Assembly: GCA_963826795.1 (NCBI GenBank) | Contig: CAWGYT010000009.1 | Location: forward strand, 620,001-684,000 | DNA length: 64,000 bases | Direction of reading: 5' to 3' | Origin: CAWGYT01 sp963826795 | Lineage (GTDB): Bacteria; Planctomycetota; Planctomycetia; Pirellulales; Pirellulaceae | Shown: positions 62,401 through 64,000 of the stretch, piece by piece | Position numbering within the stretch: the first letter of the stretch is position 1 | Layout: every line of letters begins with the position of its first letter | Made by a program: the position numbers and the translations under genes | The notes under the pieces: model-generated | Told to the model about the DNA's origin: nothing | The model's database searches: none | What the model saw: the letters and a program-made list of their open reading frames with translations, nothing else

Positions 62401-63351
62401 GCCGTCCGACTTCCACAATTCCCGACCCAGGGTGCCGTTGTTGGCGGCAAAGAACAACATGCCATTGGCGGCCGTCAACTGCGTCGGATTCGACGAGTTC
62501 GGATAGTCGCCGTAGTAATTGCCGTCGTAGTAGTAGGGAGACGAACCCGTGAAGACATCTTTCACCAGAACCGTGCCGGCCGCCGTCCCGTCGGACTTCC
62601 ACAGTTCACGTCCATTCACGCCGTCATCGGCGGAGAAAAACAGGGTCCCGTTGCTGACCGTCAGGTCTCGGGGATCGGAACCATAGGGGTAAGTTCCAAA
62701 CGAGTTGGTGAACGTTCCCTCGGCGATGTCGCGGATCAGTTGAGTCCCCGAGGCGGTGCCCTCGCTGCCCCACAGTTCATTCCCGCTGATCGAGTCCTCC
62801 GCGCTGAACACAAGCTGCCCGTTCACGACGACCAGTCCGGCTGGCTTGGACCGGAGTTGGCCCTCGCCGTAGGGATACTGATAGCCTTCCCCCGGATTCA
62901 GATCGCGAACCAGGACCGTCCCGGACTCCGTCCCATCCGACCGCCACAGTTCCTGACCGACTTCGCCGTCGTCGGCGACGAAGTACAGCACGCCGTTAAA
63001 TGCGACGAGTTCCGTCGGGTTCGACGGTTCGGCGCCAGGGCGAATGTCGCGGACACGCGCGGTCCCGCCGGGAGTGCCGTCGGTTTTCCACAACTCCCGT
63101 CCCGCCACGCCATCTTCCGCGGCGAAAAAGACCGTTGCGCCGACCTGCACGAAATCGGCCGGATTCGAGGCACCCGTTGGATTCAGATCGATCAATTCGG
63201 GAATGCCCGTCAACACGATTCGCGGCTCGAACGCCTCCAGCAGCAGGTCGCGTCTGGCTGCGAATCGGACGGCCCGCGACTTGTGGCGACGGCGACCGAT
63301 ACGGCCTGACTTGAGAAATAACGGAGCTCGTTGCGAACGCTTCATGTTCAT
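53500..63351 (-). CDS. Giant surface protein with ELWxSDGT repeats, cyclophilin domain, SdrD-B-like and tandem-95/cadherin-like repeats, and three DsbA-type domains
   Basis: A 3,283-residue protein (ATG 63351, GAGG just upstream). A basic N-terminus holds a LEPR-XLL-type motif, LLLEAFEPRIVLTG. Eight ELWxSDGT repeats span about 65-515. A cyclophilin domain is at about 640-780 (FHRSDPGFVIQGG, SQFFVNLSDD). Two SdrD-B-like modules lie near 820 and 1510-1610. About twelve tandem-95/cadherin-like repeats follow (GVLANDxD..GSFxYTP..DSFTY). Three thioredoxin-4/DsbA domains carry C1826-PI-C1829, C2486-PP-C2489 and C3051-PA-C3054, each with a cis-Pro motif (ATPTFYLNG, GTPSFYLQG, ATPSFFLDG). Each is flanked by the two halves of a cadherin domain. 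It is probably exported and surface-anchored; activities are inferred from motifs. Confidence 0.88.
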   Translation of the reverse strand: MNMKRSQRAPLFLKSGRIGRRRHKSRAVRFAARRDLLLEAFEPRIVLTGIPELIDLNPTGASNPADFVQVGATVFFAAEDGVAGRELWKTDGTPGGTARVRDIRPGAEPSNPTELVAFNGVLYFVADDGEVGQELWRSDGTESGTVLVRDLNPGEGYQYPYGEGQLRSKPAGLVVVNGQLVFSAEDSISGNELWGSEGTASGTQLIRDIAEGTFTNSFGTYPYGSDPRDLTVSNGTLFFSADDGVNGRELWKSDGTAAGTVLVKDVFTGSSPYYYDGNYYGDYPNSSNPTQLTAANGMLFFAANNGTLGRELWKSDGTEAGTVLVKDIEPGGGDSLYGDNSLVAANGKLFFAAETSTQGKELWSSDGTGTGTVLVRDIRPGTVGSLTDAYLTELNGELFFAADDGVNGTELWKSDGTQAGTVLVSNLDGTSVASAPRYLTTVNGLLYFSAFDSAHGRELWESDGTAAGTQLVADVLPGTSGSAPRDLFGFEQTLLYSADNGTAGRELFAAAAIGDSLSARLTIYVDGQPITIPANIGVDAGGTPISQVRTVGANGTLLVEPIADEPLSAITLDDFFTTWRTNAGQAGNNPDATFDATELFGNSVDMTNSIQMFVNGEISSAYEDYQLRDGDEIILVYGENPVVSLNTNFGALVIELFAGATPGTVDNFLNYVNDGRYLNSFFHRSDPGFVIQGGGFKTTSTTFTSTSQFSSVPTDPPIQNEPGISNLRGTVAMAKLGGNPNSATSQFFVNLSDDNDFLDLPQNNAFTAFGQVLDMTVPDRIADLPVDKTNPSPYNELPVSTDDQLVVVQSLAGVGHVSGTKFFDANSNGALDASDVLLAGITVYVDQNENGNFDVGEMFTTTDTAGQYRLQLEPGTYSLRSLVTDGRLESVPSATDGYEIDVQIGRELDARDFGEAVLAPPTSIDLAAAFDTGVADDDDLTNRNNATAASALQFVAGGVIDGATVRIFADGVLIGQATAVGSTATVTTDGTTVLADGLRSVTATQVFEGSESQPSAAISITIDTAIPPGITNSTSYVTRFGEPFTVDFDSPDEGQVTYAVTNAPTGVTIDGQTGVLSWTPTLQQAVPNTFDVVVRNAAGNTKATALEVTVLGTIPAQPDVYQVNEDSALNVSAAEGVLTNDGQAGTGALSAVLIDDVSHGTLSFNADGSFSYTPAANFFGTDRFTYQAGDGVIETNVAQVTITVNEVDDPVTPVEDSYTIAEDSVLTVSAEAGVLANDLDPDSDELVVSLANQPTSGTLQLNADGSFSYTPNLNFAGMDSFAYRVSDGTTTSEPVAVEITVTAVDDVPTAADDTYTVNEDSVLSVTVANGVLANDSDPDGTLSASLSVSPSHGAVTLNADGSFTYTPSANFAGTDQFGYTVTDGTNSSTAQATITVVGQPDPPQAVDDNFEAPDDGAVQTFNVLANDIVAPDLSDTLEIISVTQGTQGGTVQIVGGVINYAAPVGLSGTDTFTYTVEDTDGLTDTATVTVTLTDSVGNSISGFVYLDSDGDRLKDAGESGVPGTLITLTGTSNTGESISRSVITTNSGLYRFDNLAAGTYVVTESQPAALADGQESSGLTSATVGNDRISNLVVAGGQSLSDNNFGESRIHVEYVSIMWFFASSTAPSTVFREMVAIGEERAGNMELAQAIRAESESPVPEPGNSAPLASADAYSIGEATTLNVSAANGVLANDTDADQDSLSAALVSTTTHGTLILNSDGSFSYTPDNGFVGSDSFSYTASDGTELSNTANVTLTVEDTANTFSIQENSATGSVVGQVQLGASGTLSFALNDTSLPADLSLRPDDHLTGDPAAPLVLIEYVDFQCPICKTFEPLVEGLKEEFTEELLIVRRHLPINPPHTNALAAAVASEAAALQGKFDEMGALLFEKQDEWGIDADPTPFFVSYADQLDLDVTQFLQDFSNPALTTRVQRDADAAARLGATATPTFYLNGSRLDNGEAQADFEAVIDEALADFDEPFLIDRTTGQIIVANGNRLDFESQSRYELTVAGTNSAGVTSTVEVVINLVNVNEAAPVAFADSYTVAENTTLTINVASGLLSNDSDADGDSLIAVRQTDPTHGALALNADGSFTYQPDAGFSGTDSFTYQASDSTRTSSTATVTLTVTGQNDPPVATNDTYLVTEGTPLTIPVAGGVLDNDQDPDGDAITAELATTTSHGTLQLNADGSFSYTPDAEFNGNDSFTYRASDGSLTSALATVALTVSAVNDPPQAVNDSYATSENTALVVPLAEGVLANDDDLDGDSLTTQLITGPAHGTLTLEPDGSFTYTPDSDFSGTDSFTYQARDAASSSNTATATVAVAAVNDLPQAVGKSYVTTQGATLEVAAADGVLSNDVDPDNDPLTATLVGDVSHGTLTLNPDGSFRYIPATGFSGSDSFTYEASDGTGASNVATITLTVNPANTFSLLENAANGSLVGQLQLLNADLNGELIFEVVDPALPSELKLTADDHLAGDLAAPVVLIEYLDFECPPCAVYHPIVQQLRDDFAGELLVVRRHFPLTSIHPNAFAAGVAAEAAGRQGKFDEMADLLFQNQADWSSEAQPTPKFESYANDLGLDPTQFATDLADPSLAARVQRDSDAATSLGLTGTPSFYLQGERLTNLPATQAAFDSVIQAAVDQVDDPFAVNRRTGQIDVRNNQDLEFDNNPSFTRNVRVTDLDGDTETLLATINLIRVNEHQPVALLDTYQVDEDSQLTVVTSEGILANDTDADGDLLFPRVETNPQNGTLVLNMDGSFTYTPNGNFSGSDSFTYQAADGDFLSETAVVTIKVNNLNDPPVAVDDSFTVEESAILRPEASTGVLANDQDLDGDSLQAEVVAPPTNGSLVLNPDGSFTYVPVASFSGSDSFTYRAIDPAGTSSDIATVSLTVTDVNQAPVAADDAYVLQANNTLAVAAVEGVLANDTDPDGDSLVPIVMTQPAHGTLLLAADGTLSYTPENDFDGSDSFTYRVNDGILDSAIATVRFTINPANTFNLDENSIAGTSVGVVQPKSAQVGSPRVFEFADANLDPLLQLVPDDHLSGDVQAPVVLIEYLDFQCPACRAYHPLVQQLKQDFAGELLVVSRHFPLTQVHPKAIEAGIAAEAAGRQGQFDAMGDLLFQNQDEWKAAENSQALFVSYAGQLGLDTTQFVSDLADPALAARVQRDLDATVSLGLSATPSFFLDGTQLTDLPGNLAEFQNVIQAQVDQVDHVFTLDRLTGELTVRDSDALDFESTPVFTLDVRATDLEGDTETFEVTVKLNNLVDQPEGAVLSSPWIDEAIANHEDWRLPS

Positions 63352-63422
63352 TTTGCCTCGGTTCGATCGATGCCTATCCACGGTTTGATTTCGCACATGC
63401 CCTAGGCCGGAGTTGTTCGTCG

Positions 63423-64000
63423 TTAGCCGGGTGGTTTCCCCGATTCGGGCACGACCCAGATGGTGGGGTGACCATCGTCCAGGGCGTAGGGACCGCGGAG
63501 CGCCGCCATTCGCGTGTTTGTTAGCACCGAGACGTCAAAGATTTCATCCACGCCCGAGAGGAATTCAAATTGTCCGACAAGTTTTCCGCGGTCCAAATCG
63601 ACCAGGGCCACCCCGCATTTCAGTCGCTCGCGATCCTCCGCGATCGGCACACCGCCGAAGGTCGACGTTTCGCGAATCTTTGAGAGGCCCACCAGGGCCA
63701 AGTTTCCCGCAATGGCCAGCCCACGCGCGTAACCGGGGAAGCGTGCCACCACGTCCGCCTGGCCGTTGCGCGGGTCGATTCGCACCAGCGAGCCACGGCC
63801 GGAATCGAGCAACCAAAGGCGTCCGGCGTGGACCCGCGGCGAATGAGGCATGGCAAAGCCGCGCGCGACGGTTTGGCCCGTGTTCACCTCCATGACGCAG
63901 CCGGTTCGAATTTTGTTCTCGCGCCAACCGCCTGCCGAATCCGTCTCGGCCATCGCGGTGACGTAAGCCGGCCGCCCGCCGGCCATCGCCAACCCGTTTA
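63423..64000 (-). CDS. TIGR03032/DUF4915-like protein, C-terminal part (5' truncated)
   Basis: The frame is open to the window edge, so the start lies beyond it; about 192 residues are visible. NGLAMAGGRPAYVTAMAETD and SAGGWRENKIRTGCVMEV are the signature of the TIGR03032 family, followed by LPHSPR-like SPRVHAGRLWLLDSGRGSL, VRIDPRNG and GLSKIRETSTFGGVPI. The family adopts a beta-propeller and is common in planctomycetes and cyanobacteria, with no known activity. It ends PGYARGLAIAG through WVVPESG in a normal way, 72 bases before the giant gene start. Confidence 0.82.
   Translation of the reverse strand, partial: NGLAMAGGRPAYVTAMAETDSAGGWRENKIRTGCVMEVNTGQTVARGFAMPHSPRVHAGRLWLLDSGRGSLVRIDPRNGQADVVARFPGYARGLAIAGNLALVGLSKIRETSTFGGVPIAEDRERLKCGVALVDLDRGKLVGQFEFLSGVDEIFDVSVLTNTRMAALRGPYALDDGHPTIWVVPESGKPPG

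Noticed and set aside
1..64000. tRNA, rRNA or known riboswitches
   Set aside because: I looked in intergenic spacers and found no convincing cloverleaf, rRNA block or conserved riboswitch core; this is a reading by eye, so a search with tRNAscan or Rfam models would be decisive.

Overview
The window is GC-rich and reads as a chromosome segment of an uncultured planctomycete, most like Pirellulales. The evidence is the gene set: a DUF1080 hydrolase, two sulfatases, an FG-GAP protein, a BBP7-type outer-membrane barrel, a LEPR-XLL-type giant surface protein, a TIGR03032/DUF4915-like protein, and a bacterial tetrahydromethanopterin (H4MPT) biosynthesis cluster. Species-level placement is not possible from sequence alone.

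Layout. 1-6.2 kb: end of a Gfo/Idh-type dehydrogenase with membrane tail, DUF1080 protein, unknown exported protein, receiver-HATPase regulator, POT transporter. 6.3-12.2 kb: surface-glycan genes (TPR/O-GlcNAc transferase, WbqC-like, sulfotransferase, DegT aminotransferase). 12.2-17.7 kb: amidase, HtrA protease, thiL, tsaE, PilZ protein. 17.9-19.1 kb: first tandem array of hairpin-rich units of about 147 bp. 19.1-24.2 kb: FG-GAP protein, a protease/LamG-like/SirB1 fusion, an acyltransferase. 24.5-32.0 kb: H4MPT genes (SDR, DHPS-like DUF6513, pabB, pabA, DUF447, beta-RFAP synthase), split by a second array. 32.2-41.8 kb: dapA, HTH-EIIA, pseudo-receiver protein, rimO, pgsA, CPBP protease, Gfo/Idh, LpxL-like acyltransferase, Rieske protein, GNAT protein. 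41.9-45.7 kb (minus strand): MetE-like, enolase-superfamily protein, ispG. 46.2-49.2 kb: two sulfatases separated by a third array. 49.3-53.5 kb: membrane protein, EF-hand protein, AraC regulator, BBP7 barrel. 53.5-63.4 kb (minus): a 3,283-residue protein. 63.4-64.0 kb: partial TIGR03032-like gene.

The most unusual object is the giant protein. Its order is LEPR-XLL-type N-terminus, eight ELWxSDGT repeats, a cyclophilin domain, SdrD-B-like modules, about twelve tandem-95/cadherin-like repeats, and three DsbA/thioredoxin-4 domains. Each DsbA domain keeps its CxxC and cis-Pro and appears to be inserted inside a cadherin-type fold. This looks like an exported scaffold carrying both a proline isomerase and three disulfide oxidoreductases.

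At least eight genes carry an apparent frameshift, most fitting a single-base indel, where the conserved protein continues in another frame. That many in 64 kb points to residual assembly indels more than to real decay. Gene models there should be read as frameshifted versions of normal genes.
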